Source: Strix aluco
Lineage: Eukaryota; Chordata; Aves; Strigiformes; Strigidae
Length of the DNA stretch: 64,000 bases
Assembly: GCF_031877795.1 (NCBI RefSeq)
Contig: NC_133939.1
Coordinates: 4,321,698-4,385,697 of the forward strand
Reading direction: 5' to 3'
Position 1 is the stretch's first letter. Each line of letters begins with the position of its first letter. The position numbers were made by a program, and so were the translations under genes. Under the pieces are notes generated by a model. It searched no databases. It was not told the DNA's origin and saw only the letters and a list, made by a program, of their open reading frames with translations. This document shows positions 34,901 through 49,900 of the stretch, in pieces.

Positions 34901-37900
34901 ACTGTGGGGAAAAAAAAAAAACACACATTAGATATTTGACAAGAGACAGACTAACCTTTCAGGGTCATCAAAGGGGTTGCAAAGAAATACCCTCCCCACA
35001 GATCTATATGTAAAATGTTCCAGAAGCTTTGGAGCTGGCTCTCTGGGGCCTAGGGAAGGCAGGGCTGGAAGCACAACTGTGTCAGCGTAACCTTCCTCTG
35101 GGATTTCCTGCTCCTTTTTCGCGGAAACACCAGCTGAGGTAGCAAGAGCAGCTTGAACGGAGACAGCCCTCTGGGTGTGCCTGGTGTCGGCGGCAGTGAG
35201 AGGGAATGCAGAGAAGCCCTCCACCAGAGAACTGCAGCACCAAAAGGCTGAACAAACCTTGTGACAAACAGAAATAAATCCCTTCTGCGCCTGGGGTGAC
35301 ACCAGAGAGCAGTGACCGCTGCTATCCTGGATCCAGGCTGAGGAAGACCCTTGGGAACACATGAATGTGGCTCAGGGTGGGGGGGAGCCCTGCAGTCACC
35401 CCTTTCCTTCCATCCCTTTGCTTGCCTGCATCTCCTCTCTGCAGCATCATGCATTATCTGCCAGGCTACTGCAGAAAATGCACCTTTCAAACAGACCTCA
35501 ATTCTGCACAGACCACTGCCATGTCAAAACAAGCACGGGGAGCTTAGCTGTTTTCATGCTTAATTCTCTGCTTAAATTTACTTGAGGCTGCACAAGAGCA
35601 AACCCTGCCATACCGGCATGCACCAGCCTGCCTCCAGCAAGGACTTCTGTGCCCCAGGTAGCTCTCCTCACCCTTCTGCTCTTGGCTCCAGCAGAGCCAG
35701 GCAATAGGCACACCCACCTCCTCCACTGCGCGTTCTCAGCACTTCCCCCAAAAGAAAAAGCTTCTTCTGTAACTCAGACTACTGCCTGGCCAGATGAATC
35801 GTTACCTCACAGGGTTAATTAACACTACTGAGCAGCTATTGTTAAACAAACAAACTTCCTGGAGAAGCTAGAGATTTTACAGTCTTTTGCCAAGTCTAAA
35901 AATACTCAGCTTTTTTAAGATCTGACTGTGCAACAGTTTAATCACATGCGAGTACAACAGTTAAATATTATAATTTAAATATGTGAGGAACATCACAAAC
36001 TTGGAGAGGATCTGGGACATCAGGAGGAGGAGGAGGGGGGCTTGAGGCAGTGCTTGGGCTCTGAAGAGCCAGAGCCAAGCTCCACTGGGCCGGCTGTGTG
36101 CGGAGCAGGAGATGGGCTGCGCTGCCAAGAACACATGACAGGCAGCAGGGAAGCATCCAGCACACTCAGATGGTCTGGCATGGACATTTTCTAGCTAGTG
36201 CTAGATGATCTGTGCTGTAACTCTTTTTCTTCCCCATCCAGTCTTTCCAGGTTTCCCTTTAAGCCCTGAGTCCCAGCCAGTCCCTCACTTTTAGAGACAG
36301 ATCAGTTAAATAAGGGGGAAGCATCTTCTCCCTGTCCTGATCATTCCCACGTCACCTGGAGCATTTTCCACTTCATTCTGCTATGGGGTACATCCAGACT
36401 GTCATTAAAACACACTGGGGTTCTCCCTGTGACTAGCCCATGGAAAATCCAGTGATAACCAAGTTATAAGGCACTGCTATAAAATGTCAGGCATTTTAAT
36501 GGTGAATGATAGTTTTAGTACTTAATTTTGCCTTTAGCTTCTAAAGCTAAACCTGGTCTGTCACACCCATTTGCACACATTCCTTTGGAGCAGAAGTGTA
36601 GAGGGTAAAATATGGGGCTGCTGAATCTGTCTAACTTTAGAGCCAGTATGCATATTTCACTGAGCAGGATGGTACACAAAACGATGAGCATTTGTAAGCA
36701 GATTGTTTGGACCACAGTGGATTTACAATCTCCTGGGAAAGTTTTTCTTTGCCGCTATATAAGTTTGACTGCAAAGATTGCACTGTGCTCCATATATTCC
36801 TCACAGATTACTTTTCCCCCAAGCCCCCCTTCAAGCAGGAAGCTTCTTTTTTTGTTAATACAGAAGCTGATGGAAGTTGACTAATGCTGTTAGCTATCTT
36901 TTGATCGGAATTGATTTGGCAGAAATTGAAATAATCTACTAGGAGAAAACTACAGTACTACTATAAAAACATACTCCAAGATTGAATTACTTAGGTTTCA
37001 GAAGTGAAAAAACACTGCTTTGCATGCATCTGTGCGGTGACAAATGCATGAAGTACCTTGAGGAGTTTAGTAACAAACCCCCGCCAGTGACCACCTTCGC
37101 TGGAGCACAGGGCAGCAGAGCTCAGCTCCCCACAGTGCAATATCCCTAAAAGACAGCCCAGTAAGCTACCTGCCATTTTTGCTTACAATCTACAGTACCA
37201 TGCCAGGGAAAATACAGAAGCATGCATATTGAGATGGACTTCTGTTTGAATTGGGGATGGTGAAACTTCTTGCACACAAATACTGACAATAAATATTAAC
37301 TCGTTATCTGTTCTCTCACCCAGATTTAGCTGCATCGGTCTTGTTTACACACAAGCTTCTTAAAACATTGCCTTGGCGAGTCAAATCAGTTCCACATCTT
37401 TTACCCAGAGCCAGGTTATCTGTTAGGAAGGTAGAATGGAGGCTCCACAACCCAATCACAAGGAACATGCCAGCTTTGAATACAAGTTTTATATAAAAAA
37501 CACCTAAAAATAGTTTGAAAGGAACTGTCCTCAGGCTCTCACAAACAAGACAAAACAGTGGATGCATCTAGCAGGCAACCAGCTGCAAGCATCCAGCTCC
37601 CCCTCACACTGGCTAGCAGTTCCCAGACCTTCTGGACGAACACATTTCCATTACTTCCACAGCTCTGTATGCCCACGCCAAAACAAAATGACATTCCTAA
37701 GCGTGACTAGTTAGCTGCTGATAGTGTTTGACAGTTACTGATCACGGGCTTGTCTGGAAGCAAAGACAGACATGAGAACAAAGTGGCGAAGTCTATAAGC
37801 ACTGCTCGAAGTTTACTTGAAGAGAAACCGCCTCACAAACCTTACCTGTGCCAAGGATGCTCCACTTCCTTTTTTTAGCTCTGAGAAGTTCTCGATCAGT

Positions 37901-40900
37901 TTTCCTCCCTTGTTACTCGAGTTGCATTTATAGCACATCCACCTCATCAGGCCCTTAGTTACCGTCCCACACTCTTTACTCAGCAGACACAGCGAATGGT
38001 ACAAGTGGCCACAGCTGTAAAGAGAAGAATTCTGCTAGGTGCTTGAAAGCAGGGTAACATAGCTCAACAGCTCTACGCTTCGGAGGGGAGGTCACCAGTC
38101 AATGGAAAAGAAGGCTGGTTATCTGTAAATACACATCAGCAGTGTGCACGTTCCCTTGGTACCTTCACACTCTGCTGCAGTATTTCTAGACTGGCAAAAA
38201 CAACAGTAGATGCCCATTTGCCGATACAGCTACAGATCATAACACTATGGTAATAATGATCTTGTCTTATTTTACAGCCATCTGGTCACAGAGAGGAACA
38301 TTGGAGATGCCAACAGAGTAGGTAGTCAGGACTGCAAGTAGATCCGAGATGTACAAATACAGGCAAACGAACCCAGGGTGCTGCAACTGCACAAACTGCA
38401 TTGCTGGGAGAGATGACAGATAAACGGACAGCTTACTGAACAGCTCTCACAGAACTGTAAGGCAGTTCTTTCCAGCTGATACAGAGCTGGCTGCATGCAA
38501 AGAAGGCTGTCTCTAATGGCTTTGATTAGCCAGCCCTTTTACAGTGCAAGGGAGCAGGGATACAAGCTTACTGGAATACACATGAATACCTCTGCAAGTC
38601 AAAGACCAGTCGCTTTTTTAAAATTTTTTTTTTTTTTTTAGAACTACTAACATGACCACAGCTGTGACCCTACCCCCTTACCTGAAAACAATGATTTCAT
38701 CAGCAGTTTCTTGCCTTCTTTTGTACTGTTGTAGACAAATGCAGCAGTAATCTTGCTTTGGGGTAAGCCCTCTAGTGACAGAAGCTCTTAGGTTACACAG
38801 GGACCAGTGGAGATCATGGTTTAAAAGACTCGTAGTTGTCTCTAAAAGAGTCTGTGTGGAAGACAATATACAGAATAACCAGGTCATTTTGTCATCTCCA
38901 GACTGCAGAAACTCCATACTGATCAATTCTTCATAATCAGCTTAGCAGCTGATTACTAAGAGAAAACCAACCCAACAAAATTGCTTCTCTTTATGCTTTC
39001 TAGCCACTGCCCTCAAAATACTTATCCTTTCATCACATGTTAATGGAGGCAGTATCTTTTCACTCTTAAATAGATAAGTCCTTTATTGATTTTTGTCAAA
39101 GAGCATTAAAAGAGAGATGGTAGGCTCATTTTGTCATCTTCCATACCAGACCATCCTCCTTTTCCCTTTACTTGGTAAGCTACTGCTTACATTCCCCATT
39201 TTAGGGAAATGTGCTGATAAAAATCAAAGCTCAAATGCACTATCACAATTAAAATACAAAAAACCCACTGAACTTCTCATCTGCTAGTCCTTCCCAACTG
39301 AGATTTCCATTTCTGAAAAGCCAAGAGCAAAATACCCTTACTTTTTAGCAGTCAGTACTTCTTTCAGCACCAACAGGTATCAGGTATAGGTGCTCTGGTC
39401 CGTGATCTATCGATGCTCTGTAGCAGCAACTCACAAAAGGCTGCAGAGATTGCACTAGTGGTTCATGCAGCCTGTACCAAACAACTGCCAGGCAATGACA
39501 GAGGACCTGTGCTGCTCAGAGCAGAACTTTACCAAGAACTCAAACAGAGATAATGGCTCTTCATGTTCAGCCCTCTACAGTAAAGCTATTGCCCATTTTA
39601 TTTTTAATTTGGATGCTGCTGCATAGAGGCCTGAGCAGTAGCTAGGATGGGCAGTGCCATATGGTAGGCAGAAAGAGGGAGGGTGAGTTTGGAGGAAGAC
39701 TGTGCGTTCTGTTTTGGGGAAAAGGAGTTTTAGAAAACTGTTGAAGTTTGGATGCTGCCTGGGATTTAAGATTGGACAGAGAAAGGCAGGAGTGAGATAA
39801 AGGAGAAATCTCATCAGGTGACAAAGGAAGTGCAGCATTACCACTGGGAAGAGGCAGAACAGCCTAACTAAAAGAGGTCTTATTTAAAACCGCATAAAAA
39901 GACAAAACATACTGGTTTTGTGCCTTTGAATCCCTAATTGCAGGATGAGCTGGAAAAAAAGCAGTTGTTCATCCTTCCAGTACATTTAACTGAACTACAG
40001 AAGTGTTTGCCATGTACCTGTCAGTCCCTTCACTTGCCATCTGTCTGTAAGCAATACAAACTCGTTCCCCTTCCCCCAATCACACAAATATAAATCACTT
40101 GCATGTCCATTTACTTCGTCCTGCAGAGAGAAATGGCAAATGAGAAAGTACTAGGGTAGATAGCTAAAAGCAATCCCTGTATAGGGCAGTGGACGAAACA
40201 GAAATACATGCAACTTACTTGTTCATAGTTGAAAGTGTCCAGCATTCCCAAGACAAGTCCTTGAATTTCTCCGAGCTTCCCTTTTCCATAAACTGGATCC
40301 TGTATGAAGAAATGAAAAGCTGCAGCTGAATCACAGGATATGACCATTATGGCTTTTTTTTTTTTTAAATCTTTTTTTTTTTTTTCCTCTGCAGATTAGC
40401 ATCACAAGCGGAAGTTACGACTCCAGATTTGAAGACGCTGTACATGCACAAGGACAGCAGAATTATCCTATGTATTGATGGGAAAATTGGTAACTAGCAA
40501 AACTGAGTAGATGACAACATCAATACTAATTACTGTGCTCGGGTCAAAATACTTCAGATGTGACTTTGCAAACTTCATTCGGGAGATGCAAGAGCTGACT
40601 GGAGAACGCACTTGAGGAATATCAAAGAAAACACCAGAAAACAGTGACACAGGAGGTATCAACTCCATCTGTGCTGCCACTTGACACCAACTGCTTACAG
40701 GTGTCTGCTGGTGGTGAGCTGCTGGGCTGCCTGCAGGGCTCTGGGCCCCAGGCTGCCAGGGTGCTCTGGCCTGGGTCAGTGAGTAATTCACTCCTGGGTC
40801 TCTCTGCATCCCCAGGTCACCCCCAAGCTCATTCAACACCCCCTGAGCTGCAGCTGAAAGAGCACAGACCCAGTGGGCTGTGCAGCTGCACAGCAATATG

Positions 40901-43900
40901 CAGGAATCCTGGGCAAACCTGGTCTCACATCCCAGGTAACAGAACATCATCTGGGGAACAGGTGCCTGGGGCTCTTCTGTTGCTACAGGGATGCTCTCCA
41001 TGTGCCCTGAACAGCTTTATTTCCATGTCCCAGCAGCACAAGTGAAGGGTTGTTCTACAAGTCAAGGCCCTGGTGCATCGCAACCACCTTCCTCAGGCCT
41101 GCTCCCAGCCAAACATCCCCTTCTCCTCCACAGCCACTCTGGCACCCTCTGAAGCATTCATTGCTCAGTGCAGGACAGGAACCCTGGTCTGGGATGCATC
41201 TCCCTGTTCTGGGCTGAGCTTAGCAAGGAGCCCTTTGGGAGCTGCTCTCCGTGACAGTGTGCAGCCTCTCAAACAGGCAGAGATGGGCAAAGCACTGCAA
41301 GAGGGGAGAGACTTCTGCAATGCCCTTCCCTCTGCTGGGCACCGTTGCACAACAAGAGAGCAAGCTTCTGCTCACGTGCACTGGACCACGCCAGGAAATA
41401 CCAACAACCAGCATGCTGAGAGGTTGCTGACAGCTCCTCGGGGCCACAAGGGCTAGCAGCCACCAGCACTAGCGTCTCCTGGGCAGAACTGACCCTGAAA
41501 GACCTCGCCATGCAGTTGCAGAGGTGCCCTGTCCCCTACTAACATGCAACATGGCATCATTTCCAACACACACGTGCCAGGAACACAACTTCCTCCTACT
41601 TGTCTTTGCAGCGACAGCAAGATCAGACTAGAACGCAACACAACGATGTTTTGCTAAAGAAGATGCCCTGCAAGATGTTGGCTAAGCAGCTGGCATCCAG
41701 GCCATCTTTGTATCTTTAACATAAACGGGAAGCAAAGAAGTGGTGTGATCCACACTGCGCAGCCCAGCTTCAGTTCTGTCTCTGTGGCCCAGCCAGTCTG
41801 ATCTGCAAAAGAGCAAGGCTGTGCCCTCCCCACCCCAAACTGGCACCAGCGAGGCACACACATGCCTATAATTAGAACAAGTCTACTCAGGAGCACCTCA
41901 AAAGAGGATCAGGGGAAATCGTCTTTGTGTACCACACAAATCCCAGAGACTGGCAGACAGTCGTTGAATTGGACCTGGAAAAAAGCATTTGGCCCTGCTG
42001 GGAAGGATATGGGGGAAGCCTGCTGGAAACTGAGGAAGCTGACTGGTGGAATGGACAAAACATTGGCAAAAACAGTAGAGACAGACTGGCAAGATGTGAA
42101 AAGGAAACTAACCTAGAGAGTAGAAAAATGATGGAGATACGGTGGAAACTGGAACAGAAGGAGCTGATGAACAATCTCTGGATGAGAGGAATGAGAAAAG
42201 GGGTAGGAGCAAGACTGATTCCATGCTGGGACTGAGGGTGAGAGAGAGAAAGGATAATCAAGAGTGAAAAAACAAGTTGACAGAGACAACCAAAGTAGCA
42301 TGCAGGTTACACTGCAAGATAGCCAGAGAGATCACCAAAACAGCTACAGGAACTACGTCAGGCAATTTTTGAACAGTCTTCAGAGGAAATGTGACAGGCA
42401 GCCTAAATAAAAACCACCCTGAGTAATATCACTTGAGTCAAAACCAGCTGTAGATTTGGAATATACAGAAGAGCCTGACATGTTGCAGAGGCTACTTTTT
42501 TGATAGGTGAACAGTACAGCCTCAAACAACACTAAGTTTTCTTTCTACATGCATAATTGAGAAGCAACAGCATAGAAAGTACACTGCACTGAGTCACCAT
42601 ATGCATTATGGAGGGCAACAGGGAACTCAGGACTTCCAATGCAGCATGTACGTGATCCATAACATAGAGTAAGTTCTTTTTGCATCCACCAGATATTTTT
42701 CTAAAGCACTCAAGTATATGGCCAAAGAAACTCAAACAGGTAACTCACAAACTGCACAATCATTTACATATAGTAACTCAAACTTGCCAAGATGCAAGTA
42801 GAGACTTCCAAAGCAACTTGTTTCTTGTCTGGATAGAGAAGGAAGAAGATAAATGAAGAGAGGGGAATAAAAGAGTCACCTACAGCTTTGCAGAGGAAGA
42901 ATGCGAGTCTGAGGGCCAACTTTTAGTCGCTCAGTTTTTCTCAAGTCATGCTTCATGATCTCTAAAAAAATGGCAGGTAGGAAGAGAATGGGACTTTTCT
43001 CCGAAGAGGAACTGTGTGGTCTCGCAAAGCCTTACACCGAGCCTGGCAGTCGAGTACAAGTGAAGCTCATGCACATTTCCTGCCAGCAGCCACTGAAGAA
43101 GACAGTGCTTCACAGGCCTGGGCTGCAGCTGTCTACCTGCCTTGAGCATGGAATCCAGAGCTGTAATTTCACATTTCCAGCAAGTTATAATGCTTTCTTC
43201 CAGTTTCCTGGTTTCAGCCCCCACAAAATTTACAGTCACAAGAGCCTTGTGGGATCACTTACGTTTATGGAGGAATATGTTTCATTAACTCCACCTTATA
43301 AAATTTGTCTCAGTTTGGAATTTATGCATGCTCCAAATACACTGTACGGGATGGCACATTAATAACAGTAAGTTGCACCAAGCCAGGAACAGATCACAGC
43401 TACACTTTCCAGGCTACTATTTCCCTGGGGACATGGCAAGGCTCAGCATAGTAAGGCAAAGCCAAGCTCACTGCCCAGTGCTGCTACCAACAGACAGATC
43501 AGGAACAGCTGGCGGGTATCCAGATGCAAGCCAGGAGTGCTCACGCAGCCTTTCAGCCAGTTCCGTTTCCTCCATTTCCCATTTCTTCCCAGCTCCAGGA
43601 AATAGCCCTTTCTTTGCTAACTGCACTCACAGAACTGTGCTAATAAATGCACTTATGAACTCAGAAAACACATTCGCTTGCAGCTCGTCCTATCTGCAAG
43701 GGGACAGAGCAACTATTGCACATAAAACTAGTTCCAGTGTTGACCTTCAGGACTGGAAGAAAAAAAACAGGCAGGGCCCTAAGCAGGGATGGAAAAAATT
43801 CAAACAAATGCTTTTTGGATCTTTCTGCTTCCACTCTGTAACAGATTTTAGAGGTTCCTTCCCTACTTTAGGGTTCCTACAGGTAGGTTTTAAATTTCTG

Positions 43901-46900
43901 GCTTCTCCAGTTCTCATTCTGTAGTAGGCATCAGCTGCATCTACTTACAAAACATTCATGAAAGATTACAGCTTTGTAAGGGAATTAACACTCAACCTTT
44001 CAGCCCTCTTTAGACAGCATTCACATCCTTAACGACATGGAATTTTTCTTAATGCTCAAGAGGATTCCTCTTGTATCTCTCCTAATACGGTTATTTCAGA
44101 CTTTCTATTTAATAAATAACTTTACAACATTATTAAGGATGAGCAAGAACATAAAATTGTTATTTTACATGACTTCAATTATATAAAGTTGAGTCAATAT
44201 GCTGTAACAAGCAGATGCCAGGAGCCTATCTACTTTCTGTGAAAGCTGTGGAGTCGGGTCATAGCCCTTTGCAAGGTGCCTTTAGCACAGCATTTTGGTT
44301 GCAAAGTTAACATTTGCATAAAGTAAAATCTATAAGCAGTTAAGTCCAGAAGAGGAAGAACAGTCCACTAAAATTGGAATACTCTAATTCCTTTTCAGAA
44401 AAGGCAAGATAATCTACCTCAGATTATTCTTGTCCTCCATCTTACAAAAAATGCCCCAGTTAATTCCTGAGCAGCTGTTCTACCTTCCAGACCTGCAGCT
44501 CCAGTCCATCTATGCTCTACCACTAAGATTTGACCTCTGTTGGAACAGCTTTTGAGGGCATTTTCAGACAAGCACCACTTATGATTTTGGTTTCACAGAA
44601 ATATTTCGAGGGCTTGGGAAAGGCTGTATGTTCTCCAGGGCCCAGAAGAGTTGGTTTAAGAATTTACTTATGGTCACAGTTAAAGGGGCACATGACTAAC
44701 GTTTTGAACAGGGCCTTACATACTGCTCAGAGCCAAGACAGAACGGTTTGGCACCAGGGTTTAGAATTTCTACATAGCTTCAAAGAGCAACGACACAGCT
44801 TTGCAAAAGGAATACCCACCCAGGGCTAACAAAATAGAGATCTTTCTAGCTGAGAAAGCTGTTGAGATAGAGTGTTCTGGGGAAACACCATGTATGCGTG
44901 CCCTGTTGTTACTCTTCTCTGCAGGACAAGAAGAAATGGCATCCCCAGATAATCCAAGGAAGCAGATGACACGTCACACTACACAGGGAGGCAAAAAAAT
45001 CCAGTGCTCCCCGCTGTCTAACATAGCAGTTTCTTATCTGATCCCAAACGTGGCAAGGGTTCAGAACCCCTGAACATTTCAGCTGGGCACCCAAAGACAT
45101 GGCCACATGGTAAGGCTCATCACCATTCCCAACATCATCTTTCCAGCTGAATTCAAAGCAACATTCTTTCATGAGCCATGCTGTGCACCAAAATAAAACC
45201 CAAAGAACAACTCCTAGAAGCATCCAGTGCAAGCCTTGAAGTTTCATAGTTTCATACCACACAGCTACAAACACACAAGCAAAAGTGACCTAGAGCAATG
45301 CAATCCCAGAAATCCAGAAAGGAAGCTTGGTATGAACACAGTACAAATGGAAATGTGTGTTTTTAAGCACAAGAACAAAAGGTTAAATGAATGGCCTGTC
45401 TTGGTAACAAAGGACACTGTTGCCAGCTGCAAAGCTGAGAAGGGTGTCAAGCACTGAAGGGAACAGACTGATAAGAGCCCAGGACAGACCAATTACAGTG
45501 GAAGACCCCACGTCCTAACGTGAGGAGGATGACAAGTTTGCAGAATATCACACACCATTTTGCTGTTAGCCCAACAGGGGAGCAGACTATAGATGTGTAT
45601 TTCAAACCTAGGTTCCAAACAAGGGAAAACAAAATGTGCAGCCATCTGGTCTCTGATTTACGGAAGCTTAAGTGAGATTCAGAGGCAAAAAATCCACCTT
45701 CTAACAGCCATCAACTTCTGAAGGACATTAACTAAGTTGTCCAAACCTAAGTTGTCATCGCCAATCAGAGGAAGCCCGGAGAGGCAGCAAGGGGCTGACA
45801 CCCTCTCTACTGCCCACAAACAATCCAGGTCAGATCACTCATTCCCATACATCTTAGGTGTGTGACTGAATCTATAAAACAAAGTGTTAAGAGGCAAAGT
45901 CAACTTATTTAGAGATCCTGTAAAACAAATACCACTTTCCATAGGATCTTCTAATGAGTTTTATGACACTATTTTCCCTAAACCTGTTTCTGAGCTACAA
46001 AGTACCAATTACTACTCCTATTTTATGAAGTTCTGATACTAACATTCTTTACCTGAAATTCAGTCCTCCTCTCTAAACGCATTTTAGAAAGTCATCATCT
46101 CTTCCCGTTTTTTGCTCCAGTTGTACAAAACCATTTGCCTTTTTAAATCTCTATTTTGTCAGACTGAATTTGTAAGGCTGATCAGGGAAGTGGAATGAGC
46201 AAGAGCAATTTCCTCCTGCCTCCAAACCCAGCGACCAGAGTTGCACATGGAGCTTTAACTAATGCCTTACACATGTCCCTAATAAATGTACTTCACGTGA
46301 TGCACCGTAAGCATCCCATTATCCTTTGCAATACTGCCATCACACCAGCCATTTCACTGTACAGCTGACAAATACATTTCACTCATCTGTTGCCTCCAGG
46401 ACATGAATGCCAGCCTCTATAGAAAAGGGTTTTTCTGTTTCTGCTAAGAACAGAAATGGGATGAAATATTTGAAGACTGCAAACAGGAATTTCTATTCAT
46501 CCCAAGGGAGAACAGGATCCTCCTCCACACCGCAATACTCCCAGCTGTGTTATCTTCACAGTAGTTGCTGGTTTGCTTCTCACCCCACTCTGGTAGTTCT
46601 CAACATAAGCCAGGAAAGCCTCCCTGTCAAACTCCCCACTTATTAATTCACAGCTTCTGTATCATTTCCTGCCCACATTAAACATCAAAGCAAGCCCAAT
46701 AGGAAACCTGTATCTAATGCCCCAGTTAAAACTAGACGAAGTAAGTTATTGAAGAGCCATTACGTTTGCTTGACACTTTCTACCTTTGATAAAACCACAT
46801 TTCATTTGATCATGCTTTCATCCACCCTTTTACAACATCTTTCACTGTCTTTAATTATGATTTTTTCCAAAATCCAAGATTGTGCATAATATTAAGATAA

Positions 46901-49900
46901 AACTAATAGGTTGCTAAAGGTGTGTGTTCACCCCATGAAGCCTGTAAGCCGCTTTCTACATTTTCTTCTCTCATCTGGAGTAGAAACCCTGAAGAGTAAT
47001 TCATCATGTTCTCAGCCCTTCAATCATTCCACTCCACAATGCAGACAATTTCTCTAATTCATTTTCTGCATTTCTCAAGGTTTGCTATTAAATCCCAACC
47101 TCATCTTTCATCTATTCTGCAAATTAACAAATCATATCTGCTTGTGATCACTCCACCCAAAATTCCCCTTTGAAATTACTTCTTCTACAGGGTGTTTGCT
47201 GCTCACTAACATCTCTAAAATAATACATTGTGCCATCAATCAAAATGGCCCAGTCTTGACTTTTTTTCCAAAGCCTACAAACTTTGCTTTAGTGTTTTCA
47301 CAACTGTCCATCCCAGAGCCTTAGCCAAATGACTTTCGACAAATTTAGTTCCAAGTTTTGACAAATTCATAATGGCTTTGCCCCTAAAACTGCTAAGTTT
47401 CAGTTCAAAGTAATCACAACCTTTGAGATAATATTTTATTTGGTTTGCAGAAATTACCTCAATTCTCTTCTCACAGATCTCTGTGTTCCCACATGTCTCC
47501 TCAGAGCATCAAGTCTTCCAGGTCTTTCTATCAGCTTTTCCAATTTATATCTCACCAACTGAACTTTTACTGAAATATTCTGAACCAGACAATTAGCTAA
47601 TCTGATCTTTAACAACCTGGAAATTGCTGTCACATCAGGAATGTGTTCAGCTCTTCCCAATAACTGAGTAGCACGGCTTGGTAAAAGCTTCTCTTCAGAA
47701 ACTCACCTGTAGAATTCTCTGCAGGATTGAAGGAAGAGCGATAAATGCAGCCATGTTGTTCAGCACTTGCATTGTCAAACTCTTCAAAGCTGAAATATCG
47801 AACATAAAATTTTATGAACCAGCAGTTCATTAGGATTCAAGGAGTAAAGAGAGATCAGTCTTTCAGATTAAGAGTTTTATTTCAGTTCATGTTTTTTAGT
47901 TTGAGAAGGGTTTTTGTATTTTTTTCTTCTGCATGTTTTGCACTAAGCACACACAGCTTTTTGTATCAGAAAGTATATTTATATTTAAAAGTTTGATATC
48001 ACGATGCCTCTTCCTTCCCCTCCCACACCCTACCTATATTAACTGTTCACATTTTGAGACTTAGTTTGTAGCACTGTCATTCACTTTTCCTACTGCTACC
48101 AAAAACCAATTTGGAGGCCTTGTCCATGTTATAGTGCCACAGACTCTAAAACTTCCTAGCATTACCCTTTTGATGAAACTTGTTCCTTGATCCCCAGTTC
48201 CCCAAAGTAAGAGCCAATATCAAGATATGCACGGGCCCAGCAATTCAGCTTCTTTGTGGGGATAATTAGCTAGTTAGAGCAGTTTGGGAAGTATGCACAT
48301 TAGGAATGAATACAAAATAGTTATGCAGCATCCAAGTGTATTATTCTCTCATCATTTCTGGTATCACTTCAGGTTATTACTTTTATTCAAGCATTAGCTC
48401 CCAGAAATGGATGATCTAGGGGACATTCTGAATTTAGAGGAAAAAATGATTTGAGGGAAGAGAGGTGATTTATATCTTTGGATTACTGATCTCTGCCAGA
48501 CTATCCCCAGGAGTCCAGATATAGCTAACAGTCACTGGAAGGAAATAAATAGAGGGAGGAAGGACAGCATGAGAACCACCACACTTAGCTGTAATATGCT
48601 GTGATCCTTAACCACGCATAACTACAATCACTGAGGAGCACAGGGCTGGAATGGACCAAAAGACCTTATTCTGTCCCAAGACCACAGTACCTAAGTCCCT
48701 TCTTAACTAGTCTTAAGTCTCCCATTAAGGGAGGCTTTCGAAGATGTGCTGCTGACACCCACAACAGGTTCAGGGCACTACAACTGGATTAGAGTATTTA
48801 GCTGATGTATTCAAGTTCTACTGATTTAATCTACAATAGACTGGTGCAGGGATAAATGCACAAAAAAGCTAGGCACAGGAGACGACAGTGTATTATGTCA
48901 GAAGTTCCTAAAGTGCAGACTGCAACCTACTTACAACCTAGAAAGCCTTTGTACATGCTGTGCACCTTGGCTTTTTCAAAGAGACCATCCTCAATGGAAC
49001 CAGCATATTAGCAGAGGCTATAGTAGGGTCCCTCTTGCATTCAGGACTTAAAAAAAAAAAAAAGTATCTGACTGACAGCTGCAGCCTACCAAAGGCCCAG
49101 CCAGAGCTCAGTCCTACAGCCACTGCAGTTCAGATCTACTGCAGGAGCAGCGAATATAGGAGTTGAGTAACAAAACTGCTTTTCTTCTATTCATTCGGTA
49201 GAGGAGGAGAGACAGCACACAGATTTTGATTAATGTTTGGGGTCACAAAAGCCAAAATACTTACATTCGGAGTATCGACACTGTGAAGAACCAGATAATT
49301 TCTGTGGGGACATCATAGCCTCCAGCAGGGGAAACCAGAGGGCCTGAAATAATCGCGTGTGAGGAAAAAAAAAAAACCCAGTAAGAACACAGCAGTACTA
49401 AAAAATGAGCTGTGACCAGTGTCAGAGGCCATTCCCAAAGACTCACTTCCACATTCTGAAGAACAGAATTACATTTCTCGTTACTGCAATAGAACAGAAC
49501 TGAAACATGTTAAAATAACCTCAGAGCAAAGCACTTGGGGATCTGCTTTCAGTCTAGATTGCTCATATCTTAGACCAAGATACTATTGGACTGGGATCTA
49601 AGCACAGAAGACCTTTGGCTCCTGTTGCTTCCTCTTCTCCATTCTCACCCATTTCTTTGCTGGAATTGTGACAACAATCTACTTTTACTTCATTCAGTCC
49701 CCAACTACTTTTCCATGTGAGCTGCAAACTCCCTGGTGTAGGCTGTTTACATAACGGGTAGCACAATAAATAGATCCCAACTGGAAAGGGGCATCTAAAT
49801 TCTCCAGGCAGGATACAGGAGTTGTGAAAATTCAAATAATATTGTACCAGGAAAGCTTGGTCCTTCATTTGACCAGAGTCCAATCTTACTTGGGCATCAA

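Larger units (their letters stand above)
26730..37845 (-). other. VPS8: VPS8 intron between RING exon and tail exon (11.1 kb)
   Basis: This is the largest VPS8 intron in the window, GT-AG with phase 0 on both sides. It holds an AT palindrome (30268-30300), an A-rich run (30405-30451), a 23-bp tandem duplication (30469-30514) and A runs near 34909. I did not find by eye the human exon for the VKMSPSYHQSKGDP linker, which would be expected here. Long open frames such as minus 34928-35362 show no known domain. Confidence 0.8.

Noticed and set aside
34928-35362. 144-codon minus-strand frame in the large VPS8 intron, considered as the missing linker exon
   Set aside because: It does not resemble the human linker and has no fitting splice sites at matching phase.
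37846-38014. Open frame reading past the RING exon donor (…QVRFVRRFLF)
   Set aside because: These residues are intron read-through beyond the GTAAGG donor.
43328-43924. 198-codon plus-strand frame
   Set aside because: No recognisable domain, in a VPS8 intron, antisense to the gene; treated as chance.
48640-48700. Possible degraded CR1 end
   Set aside because: The similarity is limited to a short stretch and lacks the tail motif.
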